Below are positions 18,652 to 27,269 of a DNA stretch of 64,000 bases, piece after piece. The notes beneath the pieces were generated by a model. The model ran no database searches. It saw only the letters and a program-made list of their open reading frames with translations, and was not told the origin of the DNA. Source of the DNA: Flavobacteriaceae bacterium (GTDB lineage Bacteria; Bacteroidota; Bacteroidia; Flavobacteriales; Flavobacteriaceae); the NCBI GenBank assembly GCA_028284005.1, contig JANQSO010000010.1, positions 51,836-115,835 on the forward strand, read 5' to 3'. The first letter of the stretch is position 1; every line of letters begins with the position of its first letter. The position numbers and the translations under genes are program-made.

Positions 18652-19533
18652 ATGAGAAAATTAATTTTTTTTACCACAGCACTTCTTTGTTTCAACCTTT
18701 CTTTTGCACAAACACGGGCACTCCCCCAATGGAACGGTGCAAATAATTCAACAGGAAATATTTACCGTAGTGGTAGTGTTGGAATAGGAAATACTAGTCC
18801 AACCGAGAAACTACATGTTACGGGAAATATACTTGCTCAAAAAGCAAATTTCAATAAGTCCCTGCCAAACGGTTCGCTCTTTCTAAACGTTTCCGACCGA
18901 AATGGGCAATGTAATGTTTTACGTGCGGGAACCACTTTATCCTCGACCGGGAGTATTTTTAATTTATTGGATATTCCTGAGTCTAATTTAGATGCCCAAG
19001 CACAATCATTTATGGGTATCGAAGACCGAAACTATAAAAGTAGGTTTAGATTCTATGCCAATACCGGTGGTTCCAGTGAACAACTATATTATGATAAAAA
19101 TCAATCTTCTTTTTACAGCCTAAAAGAAGATGGAAGCGGGAATGTATTTCTGCAGTTACCTAAGACCAATTCGTATGTGACCATTGGAACAACTTCGTAT
19201 CAGGATGGAGCAGATATTTACAGACTCTCTGTAAACGGGAGAGTTCGTGCCGATGCTGTTAAGGTCTATACTACCTGGGCGGATTTTGTTTTTGAAGAGG
19301 ATTATGAACTACCAACTTTAAAAGAAGTTGAGGAGCATATTAACGAATATGGACATTTAAAAGATATTCCAAGTGCTAAAGAAGTTGAAGCTAATGGCAT
19401 AGAGCTGGGTGAAATGAATAAACTCTTACTTCAGAAAATAGAAGAACTTACATTATACCTTATCGAAAAGGATAAAGAAATGGATGCACTAAGCCAAACT
19501 GTACGTGAATTGAAAGCAAAATTAAATAATTAA
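18652..19533 (+). CDS. Exported tail-fibre-like protein
   Basis: A 293-residue protein with a signal peptide (LIFFTTALLCFNLSFAQ). The N-terminal beta region contains GSVGIGNTSPTEKLHVTGNILA. The C-terminal module reads GHLKDIPSAKEVEANGIELGEMNKLLLQKIEEL and ends in a coiled coil. That module is widespread on predicted surface proteins of Bacteroidota; its role is not established. It is the full-length counterpart of the 156-residue protein encoded at 17930-18400 and precedes the second S8 protease by 10 bases. A trimeric surface fibre processed or assembled with the protease is one possibility, by inference only. Confidence 0.72.
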   Translation: MRKLIFFTTALLCFNLSFAQTRALPQWNGANNSTGNIYRSGSVGIGNTSPTEKLHVTGNILAQKANFNKSLPNGSLFLNVSDRNGQCNVLRAGTTLSSTGSIFNLLDIPESNLDAQAQSFMGIEDRNYKSRFRFYANTGGSSEQLYYDKNQSSFYSLKEDGSGNVFLQLPKTNSYVTIGTTSYQDGADIYRLSVNGRVRADAVKVYTTWADFVFEEDYELPTLKEVEEHINEYGHLKDIPSAKEVEANGIELGEMNKLLLQKIEELTLYLIEKDKEMDALSQTVRELKAKLNN

Positions 19534-19543
19534 AAAGGAGATT

Positions 19544-21547
19544 ATGAAAATGAAGCAATTTTTGACGCTGTTCATAGTCCTTTTTTGTGCATGTAACTTT
19601 AATTGTTTTGCACAAAACCATCAATACTATGTTCGAGCCATAAGTCATGATTTTGAACCAAAACTGGAACACAATGGAACTTCTTTGATTTATAAAGGGA
19701 GAGATGAAGTTTTAAAAGACCTATTCGATACTAATACTATCTATGTTTTTGAAAAAGCTTTTACAAACTCATCAAAATCAAATTTACAACGTACTTTTTA
19801 TGTTGAAACAGATTCATCTAATTCACTGGACGAATTTATAGTAGAAGCCGCTTCTTTTTTTGATTATGGGGAATATTTAGGAAACTTTACTGCTGAACTG
19901 GCATATCATTATCCAAATGACTATGGGTTAACAAGCCCGGTAACTAATCTTGGTCTACCGGTATATTTACATTACTTAGACTATATAAATGCTGCTATGG
20001 CTTGGGATGATGATTATACTACAGGATCTAGTGATATTAAAATAGGTATCTCCGATGGAGGACCATTGTTTGTAAATAATCTGGAGTTTATAGGTAAAAA
20101 TGAAATTCTTCCAAATGCAACTAATAGTACAAATCCAAGTGTGATAGGTCATGGAAATGGAGTAGCTGGTATTGCTGCTGCCAGAGGAGACAATGGGCAT
20201 GATATAACCGGAGTTTGCTACGACTGCAATATAATGATGAACGGTTATGGTAATTTTAACCGAATATTGGAACTTGCTAATGCCGGAGCAGATATTATTA
20301 ATTGTAGTTGGGGTGTACATAGAACAACACCTTCACCCACTGAGCAGGAATGTATTGATGAAATTGCTGCAAGTGGAACGGTTATAGTTGCAGCTTCTTT
20401 TAATCTAAGATCCAATAGCAATGGAGAAGTCTATAACTATGATTATTTATACTATCCTGCATCTTATAACAATGTAATTTCTGTGGCCGCAGTTGCTCAT
20501 ATCAATGATCTTATATGTGACAATATTGAGATTGTTGGAGGGATTCCAATAATCAGAAGTCCAAAAGATTATGTAGGAGCGAAAGTAACTTTTTTTAACA
20601 ATGCATATGATTGTACACAACCACTTGAGGATCAGGTAGAAATTTATCGTAAATCAACAACTATTTTAAATAATAAGGTAGATATATTGGCACCATCCGG
20701 TGGTATGTTTAGTTATGGTTCCTATCTAGTTACTGGTGTGATCAGTTATCAAGGGGATACAGGGCTTGCAACCTCTAATGCAACGCCACAGGTTAGTGGT
20801 ACTGTAGGGCTCATGAAAAGTTTGAACAATTGTTTAAGTTTCAATGAAGTTGAATCAATTTTAAAAATTTCGTCAAAATATATTGGAGATATACCCGCAA
20901 ATCAACACTCTTACTATAATAACAAGTTTGGATCGGGAGGTTTGAATACCGGTAAAGCTGTAGCATTAACAGATGCCTTAATGAATGAATATGGCAGTGT
21001 TGCTTACCTGGAGGACCAAAAATTTTCCCGCTGGGATTTTGTGTTCAATGGAGTTTCGGAGAATATTGTGATGCGTAACCAGGAATTTAAAGACACTTCA
21101 ACAGTAACTGTTACAGCTAAAAATGTTATTACTCTGGAAGAAGGTACATTACTTGAGCCGGGAAGTAGTTTTACGAACCCACCTATGGATGGATTTGCAC
21201 TTTTTGAAATAGACCCTTCACTCGTAATTTCTTGTCCGCCTACAACATTGAGGCAAAATAGAAATCCTGATAAAGACACTGAAGTAGGCCTGGCAGAACA
21301 ACTTTTTGTTATCTACCCAACAATAGTAGAATCTGAAATATCTATTACAAAAGAGGAAAGAACAGGTGATAGAATAGAAGAGGTAAAAGTGTATAATATG
21401 TTAGGTATAGAGGTGTATGGTTTTGAGAATTTGAACCATTACCATCTTACCTTTGATCTATCTCAACTTAGTACGGGAATCTATATTGTGAAAGGACTCA
21501 GTACGGATAACAAAGTTCTTTTTACCAATAAAATAATTAAGAAATAG
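19544..21547 (+). CDS. S8 serine protease with T9SS C-terminal sorting domain
   Basis: A 667-residue exported protease. A signal peptide (FLTLFIVLFCACNFNCFAQ) is followed by an S8 domain with D171 (IKIGISDGG), H203 (VIGHGNGVAGI), oxyanion N287 and S411 (GLATSNATPQVSG). The C-terminal 85 residues (EVKVYNMLGIEVYGFENL, LSTGIYIVKG and the basic tail) form a type A T9SS sorting domain, predicting secretion across the outer membrane and attachment to the cell surface. AAGGAG precedes the start; a second ATG six bases on (19550) is an alternative start. It is a paralogue of the minus-strand S8 protease. Confidence 0.9.
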   Translation: MKMKQFLTLFIVLFCACNFNCFAQNHQYYVRAISHDFEPKLEHNGTSLIYKGRDEVLKDLFDTNTIYVFEKAFTNSSKSNLQRTFYVETDSSNSLDEFIVEAASFFDYGEYLGNFTAELAYHYPNDYGLTSPVTNLGLPVYLHYLDYINAAMAWDDDYTTGSSDIKIGISDGGPLFVNNLEFIGKNEILPNATNSTNPSVIGHGNGVAGIAAARGDNGHDITGVCYDCNIMMNGYGNFNRILELANAGADIINCSWGVHRTTPSPTEQECIDEIAASGTVIVAASFNLRSNSNGEVYNYDYLYYPASYNNVISVAAVAHINDLICDNIEIVGGIPIIRSPKDYVGAKVTFFNNAYDCTQPLEDQVEIYRKSTTILNNKVDILAPSGGMFSYGSYLVTGVISYQGDTGLATSNATPQVSGTVGLMKSLNNCLSFNEVESILKISSKYIGDIPANQHSYYNNKFGSGGLNTGKAVALTDALMNEYGSVAYLEDQKFSRWDFVFNGVSENIVMRNQEFKDTSTVTVTAKNVITLEEGTLLEPGSSFTNPPMDGFALFEIDPSLVISCPPTTLRQNRNPDKDTEVGLAEQLFVIYPTIVESEISITKEERTGDRIEEVKVYNMLGIEVYGFENLNHYHLTFDLSQLSTGIYIVKGLSTDNKVLFTNKIIKK

Positions 21548-21572
21548 CATTATTTTAATTGACCATGAGTAA

Positions 21573-21594
21573 AATAGGGGCTACGGCCCCTATT
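21573..21594 (+). terminator. Hairpin after the S8 protease gene
   Basis: Perfect 9-base arms AATAGGGGC and GCCCCTATT close a TACG loop, 26 bases after the stop. It is followed by CTTATG rather than a T run, so it may be a terminator of weak type or a 3'-end stabilising hairpin. Confidence 0.55.
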
Positions 21595-21810
21595 CTTATG
21601 TAGAGACATAAAATCTAAATATACTTATACCAAAAATCTAGCGTTATTAACAAAGTTGGAAGCACGAAGTATGAAGCCTTGAGAGAATATAAATACAAAA
21701 CCGGCACCGATGCATCGGGCTGCTATAATTGTTTATTTAAATGTTAAAAACTTCAGTCTTCAATCTTCAGTCTTTGAGCTTAAGATGTATCTTTATACTA
21801 GCAATAAAAC
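21595..21810. other. Spacer with repeat relics
   Basis: No gene is seen. The stretch holds the palindrome CCGATGCATCGG at 21707-21718 and direct repeats of CTTCAGTCTT near 21751-21775. These resemble short intergenic relics common in flavobacterial genomes. The leader of the TPR gene begins somewhere here, but no TAnnTTTG match is complete; TATCTTTA at 21788-21795 is the nearest. Confidence 0.4.
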
Positions 21811-21819
21811 GTGATAAAA

Positions 21820-24800
21820 ATGTTTAAAAACCTCGTAGCTTTTACCCTTTTCCTACTTATTTCTTTTTCCTCGATTTCACAACAAACGGCTGTTTTTACA
21901 AACGACCTTGTTGATTATAACAAAGCTTTGGAACTATATAACAATAATCAGTTTCTGGCAGCCCAAAGCCTGTTCGCTTCGGTAAAGAACGATGTAAAAG
22001 ATGAAACCATAAAAGGCGATTGTGCGTACTACATTGCAAACTGTGCAGTGCGTCTTAATCAACAGGATGCAGATGCTTTGGTTGAAGAGTTTGTCAACGA
22101 ATATCCAACAAGTATCAAACGGAATGATGCTTATGTGAATGTGGCAAACTACTATTTTGAGAACGGGAAATATTCTCATGCACGCAAATGGTATGATAAG
22201 GTAGATGAAGGAAGTATTCCGCGTGGCGAAAGAGACCGTTTCAACTTCAATAACGGTTATGCATATTTTAAGAATAAGCGCTATAACGAAGCAAAAAAAT
22301 ACTTCAACAGGGTTAGCACTTCCCAGAAATATGGCTCTCAGGCAAAATACTATTTGGGTTTTATTGCATATGAAGGTGATGATTACGAAGAAGCCAACGA
22401 ACTTTTTGAAGAAGTAAAAGATGAAGAACGCTATGCAGAAGGGTTGTCCTACTACCAGGCAGATATGAACTTTAAACTTGGAAATTTTCAAAAGGCGATC
22501 GATATGGGCAAAGAGCAGTACGATAGCTCCAGCCCAAAGGAGAAAAGTGAACTTTCGAAGATCATTGGTGAAAGTTATTTCAACCTTGGAAAATATGCAG
22601 AAGCCATTCCGTATCTAAAAGATTATAAAGGGAAGCGCGGTAAATGGAACAATACAGATTACTACCTTTTGGGCTATGCTTACTACAAGCAGGGTGAATA
22701 CCAAAATGCAATCAATGAATTCAATAAAATTATAGACGGAAGAAACGCAGTGGCGCAAAACGCATATTACCATTTGGCAGAATCGTATTTGAAACTGGAC
22801 CAAAAACAACAAGCTTTAAATGCGTTTAAAAATGCCTCAGAAATGGATTTCTCCGTAGAAATACAAGAAGATGCCTGGCTAAATTATGCAAAGCTCAGTT
22901 ACGAGATAGGGAATAGCTATAAAAGTACACCACAGGTGATTCTATCTTTTATAGAAGCCTATCCCAAGAATCAAAACAATGACGAGCTAAAAGATCTGTT
23001 GATCGATTCGTATATCACTTCAAAGAATTATAAAGCAGCTATCGAATTGCTGGAAAATAACAAGTCCTTTGAAAACAAACTGGCCTATCAAAAGGTAGCT
23101 TTTTACCGTGGTGTCGAATTGTATAATGAAGGCAAATACAGTGATGCCATCAATTATTTTGATAAGTCATTAAAAGAACCACGCGATAAGACATTTACTG
23201 CCAGGGCCACCTATTGGAAAGCGGAAAGCGACTACCAGCTTTCAAATTTTGATGAGGCATTGATAGGGTACAAGCAATTTTTGCAATTACCGGGCGCTAC
23301 GGGAACACCCGAAATGGAGAACAGTAAGTACAATCTGGCATATAACTACTTCAAACTAAAAAATTATTCCGAAGCCATTAATAATTTCAAATTGTACGTG
23401 GAATCCTCTTCGGCAGACGGAGCCCGAAAAAAAGATGCTTTTTTAAGACTGGGAGATAGTTATTTTGTAAGTAGCCAATACTGGCCGGCAATGGAAAATT
23501 ACAATGCTGCCATTGAATTGGGAACACCGGATGAAGACTATGCGGCATTCCAAAAAGCGATCAGCTATGGTTTTGTAAACCGTACACAAAACAAGATAGA
23601 CGAATTAAATGCATTTGCAGGAAAATATCCAAGATCTGTATATCGCGATGATGCCCTGTATGAGCTGGGAAATACTTATGTGGCACAAGACAGGACAAAT
23701 GATGCTATCGCCACCTATGATAAATTGATCACACAACTTCCCAATAGCAGTTATGTCTCGCGGACACTTCTAAAGAAAGCATTGATCTATGACAATACCG
23801 GGAAAAGTAGCGAAGCTTTAAATATTTTCAGAAGAGTTACAAACGATTTTCCTTCTACACCGGAAGCATTACAGGCAGTGGCTTCGGCAAAGATCATTTA
23901 CATTGACCAGGGAAGAGTGGACGAATATGCCAGCTGGGTAAATACATTGGATTTTGTAGAGGTAGAAGATGCAGAATTAGACGATGCCACATATCAGGCT
24001 GCGGAACAACCCTATCTGGAAAACAAACCGAAACAGGCCATCTCACGTTTTGAAGATTACTTAAAACAATTTCCAAGCGGGCAACATGCATTACAAGCTC
24101 ATTTTTATCTCGGACAATTATATTTTGCTGAAAATGCTTCGGAAAAAGCCATTTCGCACTATGCTTTTGTAGTAGATAAGGAACGTAGCGAATTTACAGA
24201 GCAGGCTTTGGCACGTATTTCAGAATTGCATTTGGCCGATAAAGACTACCAAAATGCATTGAAGTATCTGAAGCGACTGGAAACTGAAGCTGATTTTCCA
24301 CAGAATATCATCTTCGCCCAAACCAATAGTATGAAGGCAAGTTATGAGTTAAAAGAATATGCAGAAGCAGTTGCCTATGCAGAGAAGGTACTTCAAAATT
24401 CAAAAATTGACAACGCCATTAAAAGTGATGCGCAGATCATCATTGCTCGTTCAGCTATAAAGACCGGAGATGAAGAAAAAGCGAAAACAGCGTATGCTGA
24501 AGTTGGAAAAATTGCCACCGGACAATTGGCAGCAGAAGCACTTTATTATGATGCTTATTTTAAGAACAAGGAGGGAGATCACGAAGCTTCAAATACTTCG
24601 GTGCAAAAACTGGCAAAAGATTTTAGTGGTTACAAATATTATGGAGCTAAAGGTTTGGTATTGATGGCCAGGAATTTCTATGCATTGGAAGATGCTTACC
24701 AGGCAACCTATATTTTGGAAAGTGTGATCAAGAATTTCACCGAATACCCAGATGTAGTAGATGAGGCCAAAGCCGAATTAGCAGTGATCAAATCAGCAGA

Positions 24801-24840
24801 ATCTAAAACAAACTCATCTGTGGAAACAGATGGAAATTAA
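21820..24840 (+). CDS. Large tetratricopeptide-repeat protein, exported
   Basis: About 1,006 residues: a signal peptide (LVAFTLFLLISFSSISQ) followed by roughly two dozen TPR-like helical pairs from end to end. Representative units are YNNNQFLAAQSLF, YKQGEYQNAINEFNKII and YNEGKYSDAINYFDKSL. There is no catalytic domain. I use the ATG at 21820; a GTG at 21811 is also in frame. In Bacteroidota, proteins of this type are usually periplasmic scaffolds next to a TonB-receptor-like barrel, which is found here 30 bases downstream. They probably work together at the outer membrane, but cargo and partners are unknown. Confidence 0.85.
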   Translation: MFKNLVAFTLFLLISFSSISQQTAVFTNDLVDYNKALELYNNNQFLAAQSLFASVKNDVKDETIKGDCAYYIANCAVRLNQQDADALVEEFVNEYPTSIKRNDAYVNVANYYFENGKYSHARKWYDKVDEGSIPRGERDRFNFNNGYAYFKNKRYNEAKKYFNRVSTSQKYGSQAKYYLGFIAYEGDDYEEANELFEEVKDEERYAEGLSYYQADMNFKLGNFQKAIDMGKEQYDSSSPKEKSELSKIIGESYFNLGKYAEAIPYLKDYKGKRGKWNNTDYYLLGYAYYKQGEYQNAINEFNKIIDGRNAVAQNAYYHLAESYLKLDQKQQALNAFKNASEMDFSVEIQEDAWLNYAKLSYEIGNSYKSTPQVILSFIEAYPKNQNNDELKDLLIDSYITSKNYKAAIELLENNKSFENKLAYQKVAFYRGVELYNEGKYSDAINYFDKSLKEPRDKTFTARATYWKAESDYQLSNFDEALIGYKQFLQLPGATGTPEMENSKYNLAYNYFKLKNYSEAINNFKLYVESSSADGARKKDAFLRLGDSYFVSSQYWPAMENYNAAIELGTPDEDYAAFQKAISYGFVNRTQNKIDELNAFAGKYPRSVYRDDALYELGNTYVAQDRTNDAIATYDKLITQLPNSSYVSRTLLKKALIYDNTGKSSEALNIFRRVTNDFPSTPEALQAVASAKIIYIDQGRVDEYASWVNTLDFVEVEDAELDDATYQAAEQPYLENKPKQAISRFEDYLKQFPSGQHALQAHFYLGQLYFAENASEKAISHYAFVVDKERSEFTEQALARISELHLADKDYQNALKYLKRLETEADFPQNIIFAQTNSMKASYELKEYAEAVAYAEKVLQNSKIDNAIKSDAQIIIARSAIKTGDEEKAKTAYAEVGKIATGQLAAEALYYDAYFKNKEGDHEASNTSVQKLAKDFSGYKYYGAKGLVLMARNFYALEDAYQATYILESVIKNFTEYPDVVDEAKAELAVIKSAESKTNSSVETDGN

Positions 24841-24870
24841 GCCCATTTCAATAATAACATACCTAAACAT

Positions 24871-26607
24871 ATGTCATACAAACGTATTGCTTCACTTACT
24901 ATTTTAGTATTTGTTTTATTCACGGTTACAAGCTTCGCTCAGGATGAAGACGACCTGGGGACAGAAGTTGTAAATATTGTAAAACCTTATACTCCTACTA
25001 TTTCCGATGCTTTTAAGGTAAAGGAAACCCCTGTGTTAAATGATTCGGTAACAACCCAGAAAAAAGAAGTGTTGTACTCTATTTTTTCGGTTCCGGTGGC
25101 TTCTACATTTACACCGGCAAAGGGAAAGGCTGCCACAGTTGAAAAGGCAAAACCCATAAAACTGTATGATAATTATGCAACATTGGGCTTTGGAAATTAT
25201 ACAAGTATTCTGGGAGAATTGTACAGCAATTTTGAAATAAGCCGTACAGATAATGTAGGATTCTTTTTTAGGCACAACTCATCACAGGGAGGAATTGATG
25301 GCATTCGCCTGGAAGATAAGTATTATGATACCAGCCTGGATGGTAATTATACAAGCAGACAGCGTGATATCTCTTACCGATTGGATGCAGGGATCAAACA
25401 TCAATTGTTCAATTGGTATGGATTGCCCGAAAGTTTTGCAAATGCTTCAGATGAATTTATTGCAGGGATCGATGCGCAACAGACCTATTTTAGTGGTAAT
25501 GTTGGTGGAAGCCTGGCATTGGATGATTCCTTTTTTGAAGGAATTGCAGCTAACATCCGGTATTTGGGAGATGCATATTCTTCTTCAGAATTCAATATCA
25601 CTGCGCAACCGGAATTCTCATTTCCGGTAACAGATTTCACATTAAAAGTGGATGGAGATGTGGATTACCTTACGGGAAGTTTCGACAGAAATTATTTCGC
25701 CGAGATGCCTATAAATTATAGTTTTCTAAACGTAGGCGTGGCTCCGTCGTTGGTTTATGTAAATAACGACCTTACACTGTCACTGGGAGTTGCGGCTTAT
25801 GCGAGTATGGATATGGAAAATAGTGAGAGCGACATATCTATTTATCCGCGTGTTAACGTTTCATATCGTTTGGTGGATGAATTATTGATCGTCTACGGAG
25901 GTGCGGACGGTGGAGTAAACCAAAATAGCTATTTCAGTTTTAAAGAAGAAAACCCCTTTGTTTCGCCAACTCTTAATATAATGCCTTCCAATAATTTATA
26001 TGATGCTTTTGGAGGTTTAAAAGGGAAGCTTTCCAACTCGGTAGGATATAATATTAGGGGTTCTTATGGAAAAACGGAGAACAAGGCATTGTTTCAGATA
26101 AATCCTTTGAACGATGTAGCGCCAACAGAAGACTATCAATATGGAAACTCATTTCAGGTAGTCTATGATGACATTAATACATTATCCATATTTGGAGAAT
26201 TGAAAGTGGAGGTTTCTGATAAATTTTCATTGGGGATCAACGGAGAGTATTTTAGTTACGATACGACCAACCAGGCACAGCCATGGAACCTTCCGGAATT
26301 AAAAGCAACCGTATTTTCAAATTTCGACATTACCGAACAACTCTACGGAGGTGTTTCATTGTTTTATGTTGGGGAACGCAAGGACCAGGTGGTTGTTTTT
26401 AGCTCTCTCATAGATCCTTTTCCTACAGAGGTCACTTTGGATGGCTATATAGATGCTAATGTACATTTAGGCTATAAAGTGAACGACCGATTGTCTGTCT
26501 TTGCCAAAGGAAGTAATTTATTGAGTGATGATTATCAAAAGTGGTATAATTATCCCGTATTAGGTATTCAAGGATTACTGGGTGCTACGTATAAGTTCGA
26601 TTGGTAA
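24871..26607 (+). CDS. TonB-dependent-receptor-like outer membrane beta-barrel without plug
   Basis: A 578-residue exported protein: signal peptide (ILVFVLFTVTSFAQ), a short acidic segment containing EVVNIVKPYTPTISDAFK, then an amphipathic-strand barrel that runs to the C-terminal phenylalanine/tryptophan (LGATYKFDW). The final aromatic-ended strand is typical of outer-membrane barrels. A plug domain of about 130 residues is not apparent, unlike classical TonB receptors. EVVNIVKPYTP is a motif shared with TonB-receptor-like proteins that pair with TPR proteins. It follows the TPR gene by 30 bases, suggesting one operon. Confidence 0.72.
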   Translation: MSYKRIASLTILVFVLFTVTSFAQDEDDLGTEVVNIVKPYTPTISDAFKVKETPVLNDSVTTQKKEVLYSIFSVPVASTFTPAKGKAATVEKAKPIKLYDNYATLGFGNYTSILGELYSNFEISRTDNVGFFFRHNSSQGGIDGIRLEDKYYDTSLDGNYTSRQRDISYRLDAGIKHQLFNWYGLPESFANASDEFIAGIDAQQTYFSGNVGGSLALDDSFFEGIAANIRYLGDAYSSSEFNITAQPEFSFPVTDFTLKVDGDVDYLTGSFDRNYFAEMPINYSFLNVGVAPSLVYVNNDLTLSLGVAAYASMDMENSESDISIYPRVNVSYRLVDELLIVYGGADGGVNQNSYFSFKEENPFVSPTLNIMPSNNLYDAFGGLKGKLSNSVGYNIRGSYGKTENKALFQINPLNDVAPTEDYQYGNSFQVVYDDINTLSIFGELKVEVSDKFSLGINGEYFSYDTTNQAQPWNLPELKATVFSNFDITEQLYGGVSLFYVGERKDQVVVFSSLIDPFPTEVTLDGYIDANVHLGYKVNDRLSVFAKGSNLLSDDYQKWYNYPVLGIQGLLGATYKFDW

Positions 26608-26619
26608 AAATGCATTAAA

Positions 26620-27231
26620 ATGATTCGATTATTACCCACATTTGGAATTCTTCTTTTTGTGGGTTTGTTTTTTATTGCAGCTTCTATGTATCCCGGAGGC
26701 TCTCAATTCAATCCAAATTCAATAGGTTTTAGCTGGGCGGGTAATTACTGGTGTAATTTATTATATGAAGAAGCCATCAATGAAGAAACTAATCCGGCAA
26801 GGCCCATTGCAATAGCCGGCATGGGATTTCTATGCGGAAGCCTGGCATTGTTCTTTTATATGTTTCCCAAGTATTATCCTCTAAATAAAATTTGGGATCG
26901 TATCATACAAATCAGCGGTGTTTTATCAATGCTGTTAGCAGCGTCCATTTCAACTGAGCACCATGATATTATGACTACATTGTCAAGCCTTTCCGGCCTA
27001 TGTACTCTTGTGGGAATTTTGATAAGTTTATACAAAAATAAGCTTAGGGGATTTATGTATACTGCAATTTTCTGTATAGTTTTACTGGGTGTGAATAACT
27101 ATATCTATTATTCTGAAAATTACCTGTATTACCTGCCAATAATTCAAAAAATAACATTTGCGGTGATATTGCTATGGGTAATAACATTAAATTTTAGTTT
27201 TTTAAAACGAACTCCGCTTCTTAAGAATTAA
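26620..27231 (+). CDS. Six-helix membrane protein, DUF998-like
   Basis: A 203-residue protein with six or so hydrophobic segments, beginning FGILLFVGLFFIAASMYPGGS, with the conserved short loop NSIGFSWAGNYWCNLL. The pattern resembles the DUF998 family, whose function is unknown. No signal peptide or catalytic motif is apparent. It starts 12 bases after the barrel gene and may be in its operon, but the putative promoter at its 3' end indicates that the next gene is separately expressed. Confidence 0.5.
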   Translation: MIRLLPTFGILLFVGLFFIAASMYPGGSQFNPNSIGFSWAGNYWCNLLYEEAINEETNPARPIAIAGMGFLCGSLALFFYMFPKYYPLNKIWDRIIQISGVLSMLLAASISTEHHDIMTTLSSLSGLCTLVGILISLYKNKLRGFMYTAIFCIVLLGVNNYIYYSENYLYYLPIIQKITFAVILLWVITLNFSFLKRTPLLKN

Positions 27232-27236
27232 TTTTG
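27229..27236 (+). promoter_or_regulatory. Putative -7 element TAATTTTG
   Basis: TAATTTTG matches TAnnTTTG and overlaps the stop codon of the upstream membrane protein. It lies 33 bases before the ATG at 27270. No -33 TTG is visible. Confidence 0.35.
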
Positions 27237-27269
27237 TTCTTTTTTTTACTTTTACTGAAACCATTCCAA

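Noticed and set aside
19535..19540. SD-like AAGGAG before the plus-strand S8 protease
   Set aside because: It is shorter than the rpsU site, sits only 3 bases from the first ATG, and could be chance; it does not suffice to claim SD use.
21934..22491. 185-residue open frame antisense to the TPR gene
   Set aside because: It shadows a strongly supported coding region and has no start signal; composition follows the TPR repeats.
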